A stretch of 64,000 nucleotides of DNA, from contig NZ_ATVB01000009.1 in the NCBI RefSeq assembly GCF_000420505.1, positions 28,307 through 92,306 of the forward strand, written 5' to 3'. Every line of letters begins with the position of its first letter. Position 1 is the stretch's first letter. A program made the position numbers and the translations under genes. Origin of the DNA: Alloscardovia omnicolens DSM 21503. Lineage in GTDB: Bacteria; Actinomycetota; Actinomycetes; Actinomycetales; Bifidobacteriaceae. This document shows positions 1-9,411 of the stretch, in pieces. The notes under the pieces were generated by a model. It did no database searches. It saw only the letters and a program-made list of their open reading frames with translations, and was not told the origin of the DNA.

Positions 1-1224
1 CAGCGACTACACGTGCCTTATGTGATGGTTCATGCAACCTCCGGCCCGATGGGTGGCTCTGCTTCTGAGGAATTCTTGTCGCCTATGCCTATTGGCGAAG
101 ATACATTCGCTTTGGCTCCTTCTGGCGCAGCATGGAATGTGGAAGCGCTTACTACAGTGAAGCCACAGGATGTTGATTTTAGCTCTACTGAAGCTATGGT
201 GGCTTTGGAAACACCAGATTCACCAACTATTGAAACTTTGGTGGATCAATCTAATGCTTTGCATCCTCGTAGCGATGGTCGTTCGTGGCAAGCGGAAGAC
301 ACGTTAAAGAACCTGATGATTGCTGTGAAGCATCCAACAGGTGAGCGTGAGGTCGTAGCTATTGGCGTGCCAGGGGATCGCCAGGTAGATATGAAGCGTT
401 TGGAAGCTAGCTTCACCCCAGCTGAGATTGAAGAAGCAACACCAGAAGATTTGGCTGCTTTCCCAGAGCTCGTTAAGGGATATATTGGGCCAGGCGTGCT
501 CGGACCACAGAATACCGATGAAGAAGGTCATTCACGCATTAAGTATCTGCTCGATGCTCATATTGCTCGAGGTTCCGAATGGATTACTGGTGCAGATGCA
601 GCTGATACACACGTTTTCCACGCTGTGTATGGACGCGATTTCGAGGCTGACGGTTTCGTTGAGGCTGTAGAAGTACGCACTGGAGATATGAGCCCTGATG
701 GTTCAGGTCCGCTCAGCTTGGAGCGCGGCGTAGAAATTGGTCAGGTGTTCCAGCTCGGTTTGAAATACTCGAAGGCTCTGGATCTGACTGTTTTGAACGA
801 GAACGGTAAAGCTGTGCCTGTATGGATGGGCTGCTATGGCATTGGTGTGTCTCGTGTGATGAGCTGCATTGCTGAATTCTTCAACGATGAGAACGGTTTG
901 AAGTGGCCAGTAGAAGTAGCTCCTGCTCAGGTGCATGTTATTGCTACAGGTCGCGATCAGATGGCTTTTGATACGGCAGAACAGCTCGTTGAGCAGTTAG
1001 CTTCTGCAGGTATTGAAGTTATTTTTGATGACCGCGCTAAGGTATCTCCAGGTATTAAGTTTAAGGATTCCGAACTTTTGGGTATGCCGCTGATTGCAGT
1101 AAGCGGTCGCGATACCGTAAATAACGGAACTATTGAAATTCGTTTCCGTGATGGTTCAGATACCAAGGTTGTGTCGATTGAAGAGGCTGCGCAGGCAATT
1201 ATTGAGGCTGTGAACGCTCTATAA
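1..1224 (+). CDS. proS: Prolyl-tRNA synthetase, C-terminal part (5' end outside window)
   Basis: Charges tRNA-Pro with proline in the cytoplasm. The frame is open from base 1, so the start codon and the N-terminal part of the class II catalytic core lie upstream; about 407 codons are present. The visible part carries a YbaK-like editing insertion (roughly codons 60-170, including VVAIGVPGDRQVD), which marks the bacterial ProS type. It then re-enters the catalytic core with motif 3 (GCYGIGVSRVMSC) and ends in an anticodon-binding domain (QVHVIATGRDQM onward). A terminator hairpin follows. The family assignment is secure; completeness of the gene cannot be judged here. Confidence 0.95.
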   Translation, partial: QRLHVPYVMVHATSGPMGGSASEEFLSPMPIGEDTFALAPSGAAWNVEALTTVKPQDVDFSSTEAMVALETPDSPTIETLVDQSNALHPRSDGRSWQAEDTLKNLMIAVKHPTGEREVVAIGVPGDRQVDMKRLEASFTPAEIEEATPEDLAAFPELVKGYIGPGVLGPQNTDEEGHSRIKYLLDAHIARGSEWITGADAADTHVFHAVYGRDFEADGFVEAVEVRTGDMSPDGSGPLSLERGVEIGQVFQLGLKYSKALDLTVLNENGKAVPVWMGCYGIGVSRVMSCIAEFFNDENGLKWPVEVAPAQVHVIATGRDQMAFDTAEQLVEQLASAGIEVIFDDRAKVSPGIKFKDSELLGMPLIAVSGRDTVNNGTIEIRFRDGSDTKVVSIEEAAQAIIEAVNAL

Positions 1225-1249
1225 TATGTGGCTACACTTTTAGATAGTT

Positions 1250-1288
1250 AAAGAGATCGCATTGAAAGTGCGGTCTCTTTTGCTTTTG
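1250..1288 (+). terminator. Intrinsic terminator of proS
   Basis: A 12-bp stem (AAAGAGATCGCA with TGCGGTCTCTTT, one T-G wobble) with a 7-nt loop is followed by a T-rich tail. It lies 25 bp after the proS stop codon. Confidence 0.8.
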
Positions 1289-1448
1289 TGATTACTTATG
1301 TGTGGCTTATATGATTTGTCAAGCTGAGGCGAGTTATTCACATTGGTTCACATATACGTGACAAGATGATTTTTGGTTCTAATCTTGGCATAGTAGAGCT
1401 ACAGTCTCAAGTAGAAAGCTTGAGAGAAAAGGTATCGAAGGAGATATG

Positions 1449-1940
1449 ATGACTAACTCAGCTCAGATAGTGCTTACTGGTTATGTGGGAACCGAGCCAA
1501 AAACATGGACAACGAATTCTAATACACCAGTGTGTAACTTCCGCGTTGGCTCTACACGTCGCTATTTCAGCACGAAAGAAAATCAATGGAAATCTGCAGA
1601 AACCACATGGGTACAGGTCAAGTCTTTCAGAAATCTCGCCACCCATGCTATGAAATCATTAAGTGTAGGAGATCCCGTTATTATTGTGGGTGCTTTGAGT
1701 ATAGATTCATGGGAGAAAGATGGAGTACGTCATACTATTCCCACTATAGAAGCCACCAGTATTGGGCATAATCTCAGTTTTGGCGATGGCATGTTTAAAA
1801 AAGATGAAAGCTTAAAAAATACCCCACAACAAACGCAGTCTGCGCCTTCTGTTCCTTCTCAAAACTCGTCATCTCAGGCAGCAGTTTCTGAGAATGAATC
1901 GAGTGCACACGATATCGTCGATGCTCCCGTGAATATATGA
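1449..1940 (+). CDS. ssb: Single-stranded DNA-binding protein (SSB family)
   Basis: Binds single-stranded DNA during replication, repair or competence. Residues 1-110 form an OB fold (IVLTGYVGTEPKTW, CNFRVGSTRRYF, WVQVKSFRNLATHA, VGDPVIIVGAL). The C-terminal 50 residues are Q/S/P-rich and disordered. The tail ends in VDAPVNI and lacks the acidic DDDIPF-type tip that recruits partner proteins, so this may be a second, specialised SSB rather than the main replicative one (inference). Two ATGs are adjacent at 1446 and 1449; the AAGGAG at 1438-1443 is better spaced for 1449. A long hairpin separates it from the convergent pepO. Confidence 0.85.
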   Translation: MTNSAQIVLTGYVGTEPKTWTTNSNTPVCNFRVGSTRRYFSTKENQWKSAETTWVQVKSFRNLATHAMKSLSVGDPVIIVGALSIDSWEKDGVRHTIPTIEATSIGHNLSFGDGMFKKDESLKNTPQQTQSAPSVPSQNSSSQAAVSENESSAHDIVDAPVNI

Positions 1941-1942
1941 AA

Positions 1943-1982
1943 CCCTGTTTCTCTTGCCTCCTTCGAGGCAAGAGAAACAGGG
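1943..1982. terminator. Bidirectional hairpin between ssb and pepO
   Basis: A perfect 18-bp inverted repeat (left 1943-1960, right 1965-1982) with a CTTC loop sits between two convergent genes. It has no clear T tract, so termination efficiency is uncertain, but the position fits a shared terminator. Confidence 0.7.
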
Positions 1983-2002
1983 GCATAATGCATGTATATC
2001 GC

Positions 2003-4132
2003 TTACCAGATATGTACGCGCTGGTCAGGAGCCAAATACATGGCATCTCCTTCATGCACATCGAAAGCATCGTAGAAACGATCAACGTTGCGCACAATAC
2101 CGTTCACACGGAATTCAGCAGGAGAATGTGGATCAATCTGCAGGTATTGCTCTGCCATCTCCACACGAATAACGCTACGCCAAATCGATGCATACGAGAG
2201 GAAGAAGCGCTGCACACCAGTGAAGCCATCAATAACAGGAGCTGAATCTAGTGCGCGCGTTAACTCTTCATCGGAATCATTCTGAGCGCCAAGAGACAAG
2301 GCATAAGCCTTTAAGGAAATATTTACACCACCTAAATCACCAATATTTTCCCCAATAGTAAAGGCACCTTTGACGTGTGGCATCTGGTCAGCCTTACCTT
2401 GAGCAGTATACTTGTCTGCCACATCTTGAGGGGTGAACTGATCGTACTGGTCAATTAAAGAATGCGTCAGCTTGTCGAACTTTTCGCGGTCTGTTTGTGT
2501 CCACCAGTCTTTCAGATTTCCATCGCCGTCATACTTACTGCCTTGGTCGTCGAAACCATGACCAATCTCGTGGCCAATAACTGCTCCAATGCCACCGTAG
2601 TTAGCAGCATCATCGGCATCAGCGTGGAAGAAAGGAGGCTGCAAAATAGCAGCAGGGAATACAATCACATTCGTTGTTGGCTCATAATACGCATTCACAG
2701 TTTGTGGAGTCATAAGCCATTCGCGCTTATCGACCAGCTGACCTGCTTTAGCTAACTGATAAGCTGTTTCGTACAAGCTTGCATTGCGTAAATTGTGAAT
2801 AAGGCTGTATTCTTCACGAATATCCAAAGCGGAATAGTCCCGCCATTTATCTGGGTATCCAATCATTGGTGTGAACTTAGATAGTTTATCTAAGGCCTTC
2901 TCCTGCGTATCTTTACCCAACCATGCGCTCGACTTAATAGAGACCTCATATGCATGAATAAGATTATCTACTAGCTCGCTCATGCGTGCCTTCGAAGAAG
3001 CAGGGAAGTGACGCTTCACATATTCCTGAGCAATTTCTTCTCCAGACACGCCATCTACCAGAGCTACAGCTCGACGCCAACGGTCACGCTGTACTGTTGT
3101 TCCACGCAAAACCTTGCCATAGAAATCAAACTTTGCATTTTCAAAATCAGATGGTAAATAGCTTGCCCAATGAATAAGCACATGAACTCGTGCCCAGAGC
3201 TTCACGTCATCAACATCGGCATCCGACCAGAACTGATCAATACCATCAATAAAGCTTGGCTGATACACAATAACATGAGATAGTGCAGAACGTAATGACA
3301 AAGGCTGTGCATGGGAAGCCTCAGAATTGTTATATGATTCCTGCCATGCATCCACCCATGCTTCCAAGTTGAAACTATTTAATGCAGCAGCAAACTCATC
3401 AAAAGTACGCGGATTATACGTTTTATCGCTATCGCGAGAAGCAACAACATCCCAATGATGAGAGGCAATAGAACGCTCAATATCCACAAACTTACGTGCA
3501 GAACGCAAACCTTGCTTCTCATCCTTCACATAGCCTGCTAAGAGAAGAAGCTGTGCAACCATAGCAGTATATTTTTCCACCACTGGCTTGTGGTTATCTT
3601 CACGATAATATGCCTCATCAGGCAAACCTAAACCAGACTGGAAAATATGAACGGTATGATGCGTAGGATTTCCAGGGTCTGCAAACACAGCCTGGGAGAA
3701 TAAAGAAGGTCCGCCAGCTGCATCCATAGCACCCAAAACCTGAGTTAAACCAATTTTTGTGGTAACTTCATCAATACGATTCAAATCCTCGCGAATAGGA
3801 TTAATACCCGCACGCTCAATAGTCTCCGTATCCATAAAGGAACGGTACAGAGCCACAGACTTAGGGCTGCTTGGGTGAGCTTCTTCCAAAATCTCATGAA
3901 TCTGCTCTTCAGCATCATCAGCAAGCTTATCGAAAGAGCCGTAGCGAGCCTTATCTGCAGGCAGTTCGTACGAGTCAATCCATGTGCCATTAACGTGACG
4001 GAAAAAATCAGCCTGAGCAGGAACGGTAGACGATAAAGACTCTACATCAATACCTGAGCTGACTGAATCAGCAGAGCGGACGGAGCGCGCGCGTGAAAGC
4101 GCGAAAATAGTAGAACGGTTCATAAAAGTCAT
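2003..4132 (-). CDS. pepO: M13 family zinc endopeptidase (PepO-like)
   Basis: Neprilysin/PepO-type metallopeptidase that cleaves short peptides. The zinc motif HEIGH is followed by GFDDQGSKYDGDGNL about 185 residues before the C-terminus. The third ligand and structural motif GENIGDLGG lies about 70 residues further on, and the C-terminal W is typical of the family. The N-terminal peptidase_M13_N part includes FFRHVNGTWID. There is no signal peptide or membrane segment, so it is probably cytosolic, as for bacterial PepO. The length of about 709 aa fits the family. The start is uncertain: ATGs at 4132 and 4123 and a TTG at 4153 are in frame, and none has a strong ribosome-binding site. Convergent with ssb and divergent from mntP. 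Confidence 0.92.
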   Translation of the reverse strand: MTFMNRSTIFALSRARSVRSADSVSSGIDVESLSSTVPAQADFFRHVNGTWIDSYELPADKARYGSFDKLADDAEEQIHEILEEAHPSSPKSVALYRSFMDTETIERAGINPIREDLNRIDEVTTKIGLTQVLGAMDAAGGPSLFSQAVFADPGNPTHHTVHIFQSGLGLPDEAYYREDNHKPVVEKYTAMVAQLLLLAGYVKDEKQGLRSARKFVDIERSIASHHWDVVASRDSDKTYNPRTFDEFAAALNSFNLEAWVDAWQESYNNSEASHAQPLSLRSALSHVIVYQPSFIDGIDQFWSDADVDDVKLWARVHVLIHWASYLPSDFENAKFDFYGKVLRGTTVQRDRWRRAVALVDGVSGEEIAQEYVKRHFPASSKARMSELVDNLIHAYEVSIKSSAWLGKDTQEKALDKLSKFTPMIGYPDKWRDYSALDIREEYSLIHNLRNASLYETAYQLAKAGQLVDKREWLMTPQTVNAYYEPTTNVIVFPAAILQPPFFHADADDAANYGGIGAVIGHEIGHGFDDQGSKYDGDGNLKDWWTQTDREKFDKLTHSLIDQYDQFTPQDVADKYTAQGKADQMPHVKGAFTIGENIGDLGGVNISLKAYALSLGAQNDSDEELTRALDSAPVIDGFTGVQRFFLSYASIWRSVIRVEMAEQYLQIDPHSPAEFRVNGIVRNVDRFYDAFDVHEGDAMYLAPDQRVHIW

Positions 4133-4325
4133 ACCTATAAGGGTAACGCACAACAGCTGAGGAAACTGAAAATGTTCGAAAACTCACCTGAGAGAAAACA
4201 AAAGAACCACATAAGTTCGACCCCTCGAAACTATAACGAATACGCCTAAAAAGCTGTTATTCGCAAAAAGAGCTTGTAGATTCTTAACATCAGCACAAAA
4301 CCAACCGTGCAGAAAGAAGGCGCAC

Positions 4326-4901
4326 ATGCTCAGTACGGCAACTACTCTTATAGGAGCTGTGCTTCTGGCTGGTACGTTGAGCGTTGACGCGCTCTCGGTA
4401 AGCATGTCAATTGGTGCACGCATGCATAGTGCTTTGATGCCTCAGCATTACCGCACTGCGATTGCTTGGTTTGCTGGATTACATGCCGTTGTGTATTCTT
4501 TAGGCTTTCTTTTGGGAGATTCCTTAGCTCGTGTCATGAATGGCGTGGGAGCATGGGTATCTTTTACTTTGCTTGTTATTGTTGGCGCTATTATGATCCG
4601 TTCGGCTTTTGCAACGTCTCAAGAAGATGAGTGTATGGAATCGATTCCTCCACTGCAATGGAAAACCTTAGCGCCGCTCGCTTTTGCGTGCAGTATCGAT
4701 GCTAGTGCAGTTGGTTCGAGTGTAGGATTATCGGGAAGTTTGCCGTACGGTGTAAGCGTGCTTGTGCTTGGCATAGTAACAGCTCTTGCTGTAAGCCTAG
4801 GACTTCGCTTGGGCGATGTTGCTGGACAAAAATGGCAGCGTCGCGCTGAAGTAGGCGGAGGATTGGTGCTTATCTTACTAGGAGTGAAGGCACTTCTGTA
4901 A
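4326..4901 (+). CDS. mntP: MntP-family manganese efflux pump
   Basis: Small integral membrane protein (191 aa) with about six hydrophobic segments. It exports Mn(II) to prevent manganese toxicity in characterised homologues. The two symmetry-related acidic motifs of the family are visible: DALSVSMSIGA (near residue 22) and CSIDASAVGSSVGLSG (near 122). The first half reads as three helices, followed by a polar linker (SQEDECMESIPPLQWK) and three more helices. AGAAAGAAGG-like purines precede the ATG. I see no convincing yybP-ykoY manganese riboswitch in the 170 bp upstream. map follows after 40 bp. Confidence 0.85.
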   Translation: MLSTATTLIGAVLLAGTLSVDALSVSMSIGARMHSALMPQHYRTAIAWFAGLHAVVYSLGFLLGDSLARVMNGVGAWVSFTLLVIVGAIMIRSAFATSQEDECMESIPPLQWKTLAPLAFACSIDASAVGSSVGLSGSLPYGVSVLVLGIVTALAVSLGLRLGDVAGQKWQRRAEVGGGLVLILLGVKALL

Positions 4902-4929
4902 TAACTTTTCTACTGTTTGGGTGTGGGCG

Positions 4930-4935
4930 TATTCT
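4930..4935 (+). promoter_or_regulatory. Candidate -10 box for leaderless map mRNA
   Basis: TATTCT lies 6 nt before the ATG at 4942 and no Shine-Dalgarno sequence is present, so transcription would begin at or next to the start codon. The -35 region is weak. Confidence 0.35.
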
Positions 4936-4941
4936 AAAAGC

Positions 4942-5718
4942 ATGATTGAACTGAAAACTCCTCAAGAAATTCAGCAGATGCGCCCGGCAGGAAAGTTTGT
5001 GGGACAGATTCTGTCTGATTTGAAGAAAATGACGACAGTAGGCACAAATCTGCTGGAGATTGACAACTTCGTTAAGAACGCTATTGAAAACCGCGCGGGA
5101 GCAACATCCTGCTACGTTGATTATGCTCCAGATTTTGGAACTGGACCATTTGCGCACTATATTTGCACGTCAGTTAATGATGCTGTGCTTCATGGTATTC
5201 CTTATGATTACAACTTGAAGAACGGCGATCTGCTCAGCCTTGATTTAGCAATTAACGTTGATGGTTGGGTAGGAGATTCCGCTATTAGTTTTGTAGTAGG
5301 AGATGCTAATCCAGAAGATTTGCGCTTGATTAGGAGCACTGAAGAAGCTTTGGCTGCAGGTATTGAACAGGCTCGCTCGGGCAACCGTTTGGGGGATATT
5401 TCTGCTGCTATTGGTGACGTTGCTGCTAGCTACGGTTATGACGTGAACTTAGAATTCGGCGGCCATGGCGTGGGGCATATTATGCATGGAGATCCACACG
5501 TGCCAAATAACGGTCGCGCACACCACGGTTACCGTTTACGTCCAGGTTTGGTTATTGCTATTGAGCCATGGTTCTTAGCTACCACAGATGAGATTTATCA
5601 GGATGAGAATGACGGGTGGACGCTGCGTTCTGTTGACGGTTCACGTGGCGCTCATACCGAGCATACTATTGCAATTACTGATGGAGATCCGATTATCTTA
5701 ACAGCTCGCGACGAGTAA
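4942..5718 (+). CDS. map: Type I methionine aminopeptidase
   Basis: Removes the N-terminal methionine from nascent proteins in the cytosol. The pita-bread fold ligands are visible in order: Asp in LSLDLAINVDG, Asp in WVGDSAISF, His in GGHGVGHIMHGDPHVPN, Glu in VIAIEPWF and Glu in AHTEHTIAI. The length of 258 aa is normal for type I without an N-terminal zinc domain. An in-frame GTG at 4921 would add seven residues, but the ATG at 4942 begins the conserved MIELKTPQEIQQMRPAG region and is preferred. A bidirectional hairpin follows, shared with dapD. Confidence 0.95.
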   Translation: MIELKTPQEIQQMRPAGKFVGQILSDLKKMTTVGTNLLEIDNFVKNAIENRAGATSCYVDYAPDFGTGPFAHYICTSVNDAVLHGIPYDYNLKNGDLLSLDLAINVDGWVGDSAISFVVGDANPEDLRLIRSTEEALAAGIEQARSGNRLGDISAAIGDVAASYGYDVNLEFGGHGVGHIMHGDPHVPNNGRAHHGYRLRPGLVIAIEPWFLATTDEIYQDENDGWTLRSVDGSRGAHTEHTIAITDGDPIILTARDE

Positions 5719-5720
5719 AA

Positions 5721-5754
5721 AATAGAGGCTGTGCATTCATGCACAGCCTCTATT
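5721..5754. terminator. Bidirectional terminator between map and dapD
   Basis: A perfect 15-bp stem (AATAGAGGCTGTGCA and its complement) with a TTCA loop lies between convergent genes. An A-run precedes it, which serves as a T tract for the minus strand. Confidence 0.85.
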
Positions 5755-5763
5755 CATCAATCA

Positions 5764-6804
5764 TTAATTTTTATGTAAAGCGGAGTTGAGCTCAATACCC
5801 AGCTTGCCTTGAGCGCGTGAACGAGCTTCAATCGCACCAGTTACCGAGTTGCGGATAAACAAAATATTATCTTTACCGCTTAAATCAGCGCCTTTAACTA
5901 CTTCTAAGCTCATTCCTGCAGTCAAACGTTCTTTATCGTATACGCTAATCTTAGTGCCAGCTGTTACATATAATCCAGCCTCAACAACACAGTTATCGCC
6001 CAAAGAAATACCAATACCAGCATTTGCGCCGAGCAAAGAGTGACGACCGATAGATACACGATGCTTACCGCCACCGCTGAGCGTCCCCATAATGGAAGCG
6101 CCGCCACCAATATCGGAGCCATCGCCCACAACAACACCTTGAGAAATGCGTCCTTCAACCATGGATGTGCCGAGCGTACCAGCGTTAAAATTCACGAAGC
6201 CTTCATGCATAACTGTTGTGCCCTCAGCCAAATGAGCGCCTAAACGGATACGGTCAGCATTACCAATACGCACTCCTGTTGGCACCACATAATCCACCAT
6301 GCGCGGGAATTTATCGATAGACAGCACGTTCACATCAGCCGCAATATGACCATGCGCACGCGCATCAGCAAGCACATCCAACTTGCGCACAGCAAAATTC
6401 TCCACCGCAAACGGGCCATAATTCGTCCACACAACATTGTTGAGTGCGCCAAAAATCCCATCAAGATTTACGGAGTTTGGAATCGCCAAACGCATTGACA
6501 ACAAGTGCAATCGGGCATAGGCGTCAGCTGCATCCACAATCGGCTCATCAAGATACGACACAGTAAACACAGGCACACGACGCACCCCGCGCGCATCAGC
6601 AGAATCGTAAGCGGCATTGCCAAAACCGTGCGCACCGCGTGAGCCTTCAGAAGGAACAGAATCTGCCGTACCAAGTGTCAAAGACGGATACCACACATCC
6701 AAGGTATCGCCTGCTTCATCAATCGAAGCTAAACCCCAACCGTATGCCACACGCTGGGATGAAGACTGTGTTGAAATCTGTGTTTGAGTCATTTCTTCTG
6801 TCAT
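5764..6804 (-). CDS. dapD: Tetrahydrodipicolinate N-succinyltransferase
   Basis: Transfers succinyl from succinyl-CoA to tetrahydrodipicolinate in the succinylase branch of lysine and meso-diaminopimelate synthesis. The C-terminal half is a left-handed beta-helix of hexapeptide repeats ([20 protein letters not shown] through [20 protein letters not shown]). The family segment [21 protein letters not shown] is present. The longer N-terminal domain (about 130 aa) is typical of actinobacterial DapD. The ATG at 6804 has GTGAG seven bases upstream. Single gene, convergent with map. Succinyl-CoA supply is worth noting because this window shows only the oxidative TCA branch up to 2-oxoglutarate. Confidence 0.93.
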   Translation of the reverse strand: MTEEMTQTQISTQSSSQRVAYGWGLASIDEAGDTLDVWYPSLTLGTADSVPSEGSRGAHGFGNAAYDSADARGVRRVPVFTVSYLDEPIVDAADAYARLHLLSMRLAIPNSVNLDGIFGALNNVVWTNYGPFAVENFAVRKLDVLADARAHGHIAADVNVLSIDKFPRMVDYVVPTGVRIGNADRIRLGAHLAEGTTVMHEGFVNFNAGTLGTSMVEGRISQGVVVGDGSDIGGGASIMGTLSGGGKHRVSIGRHSLLGANAGIGISLGDNCVVEAGLYVTAGTKISVYDKERLTAGMSLEVVKGADLSGKDNILFIRNSVTGAIEARSRAQGKLGIELNSALHKN

Positions 6805-7026
6805 GTTGTCTCACTTTCTGGCGACGAACTCTTTTGTTTACTTCTGCTTACTATCGCTTACTATAATCGCAGCGCGCTATGAATAGAGTAAATAGGCTAA
6901 AAACTGTATACAGTGCGCGTCATCTATCTCAGAAAAAACATCCCAGAAAACATCTCAGAAGTCACCATGTCATCCACTCAACACCCCCGTAAATGTGCCT
7001 AGGTTGTTAAGGCATGAGCAAAACAG

Positions 7027-7055
7027 CTGAACTAGACCTCCCAAAAGCGTAGGCT
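7027..7055 (+). promoter_or_regulatory. Candidate leaderless promoter of prfB
   Basis: CTGAAC (7027-7032), a 17-bp spacer and TAGGCT (7050-7055) precede the GTG at 7064 by 8 nt. No ribosome-binding site is visible, which suggests a leaderless transcript. Confidence 0.35.
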
Positions 7056-7063
7056 AAATAAAC

Positions 7064-8191
7064 GTGGCAGATTATGACTTTTCTCAAGATCTAGAAGTAG
7101 CACGCGCGAAATACGAGACTATTGCTGGGGCAGTAAATCTCGATGCTTTGCGTACACAGATTAAGGATTTAGAGCGCGAAGCCAGTGAGCCAAACTTATG
7201 GGATAATCCTGAACACGCACAGAAAGTGACGGCAAAGTTATCGGCAAGCCAGGCGCAATTGCGCAAATTAAACGCGGTGGCTCAACGTTTGGATGATATT
7301 GCAACCCTCTACGAGTTGGGGTCTGAAGAAGACGATGAAGACAGCATGAGCGAAGCAAGCGCCGAACTCGTTGCCACTACAAAAGAACTCGAAGAAATCG
7401 AAATTCAAACCTTGCTAGATGGCGATTACGATGACCGCACAGCTGTGGTAACTATTCGTTCTGGTGCTGGCGGCGTTGATGCTGCCGATTGGGCACACAT
7501 GTTGTTGCGCATGTATGTGCGTTACGCTGAACGTAACGGCTATAAAGTCAAGATTTTAGATACTTCATATGCAGAAGAGGCTGGTATTAAGTCAGCAACA
7601 ATGCAGATTGAAGGCGATTATGCTTATGGAAAGCTTTCCGTTGAAGGCGGAACGCATCGTCTTGTACGTATTTCTCCTTTTGATAACCAGTCGCGTCGTC
7701 AAACGAGCTTTGCTGCTGTAGAAGTTATTCCTTTGGTAGAAGAAACAGACCATATCGATGTGCCAGATGCAGATATTCGCATCGATACGTATATGTCGTC
7801 TGGTCCTGGCGGTCAAGGTGTAAATACCACGTACTCTGCTGTGCGATTAACCCACATTCCCACTGGTATTGTTATTACCATGCAAGACGAGCGCAGTCAG
7901 ATTCAAAATCGTGCTGCTGCTATGAGCATTTTGCAGTCGCGTCTGCTAGTTATGAAGCATGAGGAAGAAGCGAAAACACGTAAGGAACTAGCTGGCGATA
8001 TTAAAGCTAGTTGGGGAGACCAGATGCGTTCCTATGTGCTCCACCCTTATCAGATGGTAAAAGATTTGCGCACTGGCTATGAAACCTCAGATACTCAAGG
8101 TGTATTTGATGGCGATTTGAACGCTTTTGTTGATGCAGGAATTCGTTGGCGTCATCAGCAGCGTCGTGAAGCGCTTGCTGAGCAGGAATGA
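7064..8191 (+). CDS. prfB: Peptide chain release factor 2
   Basis: Recognises UGA/UAA stop codons and triggers peptide release. The stop-codon tripeptide SPF is at residues 204-206 and the GGQ catalytic motif at 249-251 (SSGPGGQGVNTT), followed by QDERSQIQNRAAAM. Full length at 375 aa. The gene is a single uninterrupted frame: there is no internal UGA with the CUU-UGA context that gives programmed +1 frameshift autoregulation in many bacteria. The GTG start lies 8 nt after a -10-like TAGGCT. ftsE follows 72 bp downstream, and the prfB-ftsE-ftsX order is frequent in Gram-positive bacteria. Confidence 0.96.
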   Translation: MADYDFSQDLEVARAKYETIAGAVNLDALRTQIKDLEREASEPNLWDNPEHAQKVTAKLSASQAQLRKLNAVAQRLDDIATLYELGSEEDDEDSMSEASAELVATTKELEEIEIQTLLDGDYDDRTAVVTIRSGAGGVDAADWAHMLLRMYVRYAERNGYKVKILDTSYAEEAGIKSATMQIEGDYAYGKLSVEGGTHRLVRISPFDNQSRRQTSFAAVEVIPLVEETDHIDVPDADIRIDTYMSSGPGGQGVNTTYSAVRLTHIPTGIVITMQDERSQIQNRAAAMSILQSRLLVMKHEEEAKTRKELAGDIKASWGDQMRSYVLHPYQMVKDLRTGYETSDTQGVFDGDLNAFVDAGIRWRHQQRREALAEQE

Positions 8192-8263
8192 GCCAAGCAA
8201 GGCTACAGCGAGCAAAACTAAGTAGAGCAAAACTAAACTGAGCAAGTACAAGAAGGGAAGACC

Positions 8264-9409
8264 ATGGCACTGATTGATTTAGTGAATGTGAGCAAAGTCT
8301 ATGAGCATGCATCACGTCCAGCCTTGGAAGATGTGAATGTGCATATTGATCGAGGAGATTTTGTCTTCCTTGTAGGCGCTAGTGGTGCTGGTAAATCAAC
8401 TTTATTGAGCCTCTTGCTACGCGAAGAAGAAATTAGCGAGGGCGAAATTCGTGTGGCGGGTAATGATTTGCGTCGTATTTCTCATCGTCGCGTGCCGCAT
8501 TATCGTCGTGGCATAGGTTTTGTTTTTCAGGATTATAAGCTATTGGAAAATAAAACAGTGTGGGAGAACGTTGCTTTTGCTTTAGAAGTGATTGGCACGA
8601 AGCGCTCTACTATTAAATCTATTGTTCCTCAGGTTTTGGAAGCTGTTGGTTTAACAGGTAAAGAAAACCGTATGCCTCACGAACTGTCTGGTGGTGAAGC
8701 TCAACGTGTGGCTATTGCACGAGCCTACGCTAATCATCCAGCTATTATTCTGGCAGATGAGCCAACAGGAAATCTTGATCCTACAACATCCGTGGGCATT
8801 ATGGAAGTGCTTGAAGCCATTAACCGCACCGGCACAACGATTGTTATGGCTACGCATAACGAAGAAATTGTAAACTCCATGCGTAAGCGTGTTATTGAGT
8901 TGCATAACGGTCGCATTGTTCGTGACGAAGAAAACGGTATGTATGATTCTGCTTTGTATTTCCCTGATGAAGAAGTAGCGCAGAAAACTCATTTAAAGCA
9001 AACTGAAGAGGCTATTGATTCGCTGACTGCTGCTCTTCCAGAAACAACGATAAGCGATAATTATGAAGAAGAAGTCGTCGATATGGATGCTCTTCATGGC
9101 ACATCTAATAATTCTGAAGAATCTGATGGTATTGCACGCTTAGCGCGCAGTGTTCATGCTGGTCGCCGCGGTCGTTTCGGAGAGGCTTTTGCCTCAGCAG
9201 AAGAAACACTCACCTGGGGCGGAGGACTCAAACAAGAGAACTCCGTTCCGGCACCTCCTCAGAACGAGCAACGTAACGAGGTCACGCAAGAGCCTACGCA
9301 AGAATCTGCACAAGAATCTGCAGTTCCTCCAGTTCCTCCAGCATTCCTGATGGAAGACGCCAAAAATACACTCAACAACAATACTGAACAGTCAAAGGAT
9401 GGCGAATAA
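8264..9409 (+). CDS. ftsE: Cell division ATP-binding protein FtsE
   Basis: ATPase half of the FtsEX complex at the division site; it drives conformational control of a cell-wall hydrolase rather than transport. The ABC core occupies residues 1-230: Walker A GASGAGKST (38-46), Q-loop FVFQDYKLLENKTV, signature LSGGEAQR, Walker B IILADEPTGNLDP, and an H-loop at MATHNE. About 150 residues follow that are acidic and low-complexity (Glu/Gln/Pro-rich near the end), against roughly 220-230 aa for E. coli FtsE; similar tails occur in bifidobacterial FtsE. AAGAAGGGAAGACC precedes the ATG. ftsX starts 2 bp after the stop codon. Confidence 0.95.
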   Translation: MALIDLVNVSKVYEHASRPALEDVNVHIDRGDFVFLVGASGAGKSTLLSLLLREEEISEGEIRVAGNDLRRISHRRVPHYRRGIGFVFQDYKLLENKTVWENVAFALEVIGTKRSTIKSIVPQVLEAVGLTGKENRMPHELSGGEAQRVAIARAYANHPAIILADEPTGNLDPTTSVGIMEVLEAINRTGTTIVMATHNEEIVNSMRKRVIELHNGRIVRDEENGMYDSALYFPDEEVAQKTHLKQTEEAIDSLTAALPETTISDNYEEEVVDMDALHGTSNNSEESDGIARLARSVHAGRRGRFGEAFASAEETLTWGGGLKQENSVPAPPQNEQRNEVTQEPTQESAQESAVPPVPPAFLMEDAKNTLNNNTEQSKDGE

Positions 9410-9411
9410 TC

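Noticed and set aside
1954..2245. Overlapping plus-strand ORFs opposite the pepO 3' end
   Set aside because: They are antisense to the conserved C-terminal part of pepO and have no ribosome-binding site or family resemblance.
4154..4325. Manganese (yybP-ykoY) riboswitch before mntP
   Set aside because: The 172-bp gap shows neither the conserved loop sequences nor a clear terminator alternative.
7064..8191. Programmed frameshift in prfB
   Set aside because: The gene is a single continuous frame from the GTG; no in-frame UGA with a slippery CUU context near codon 26.
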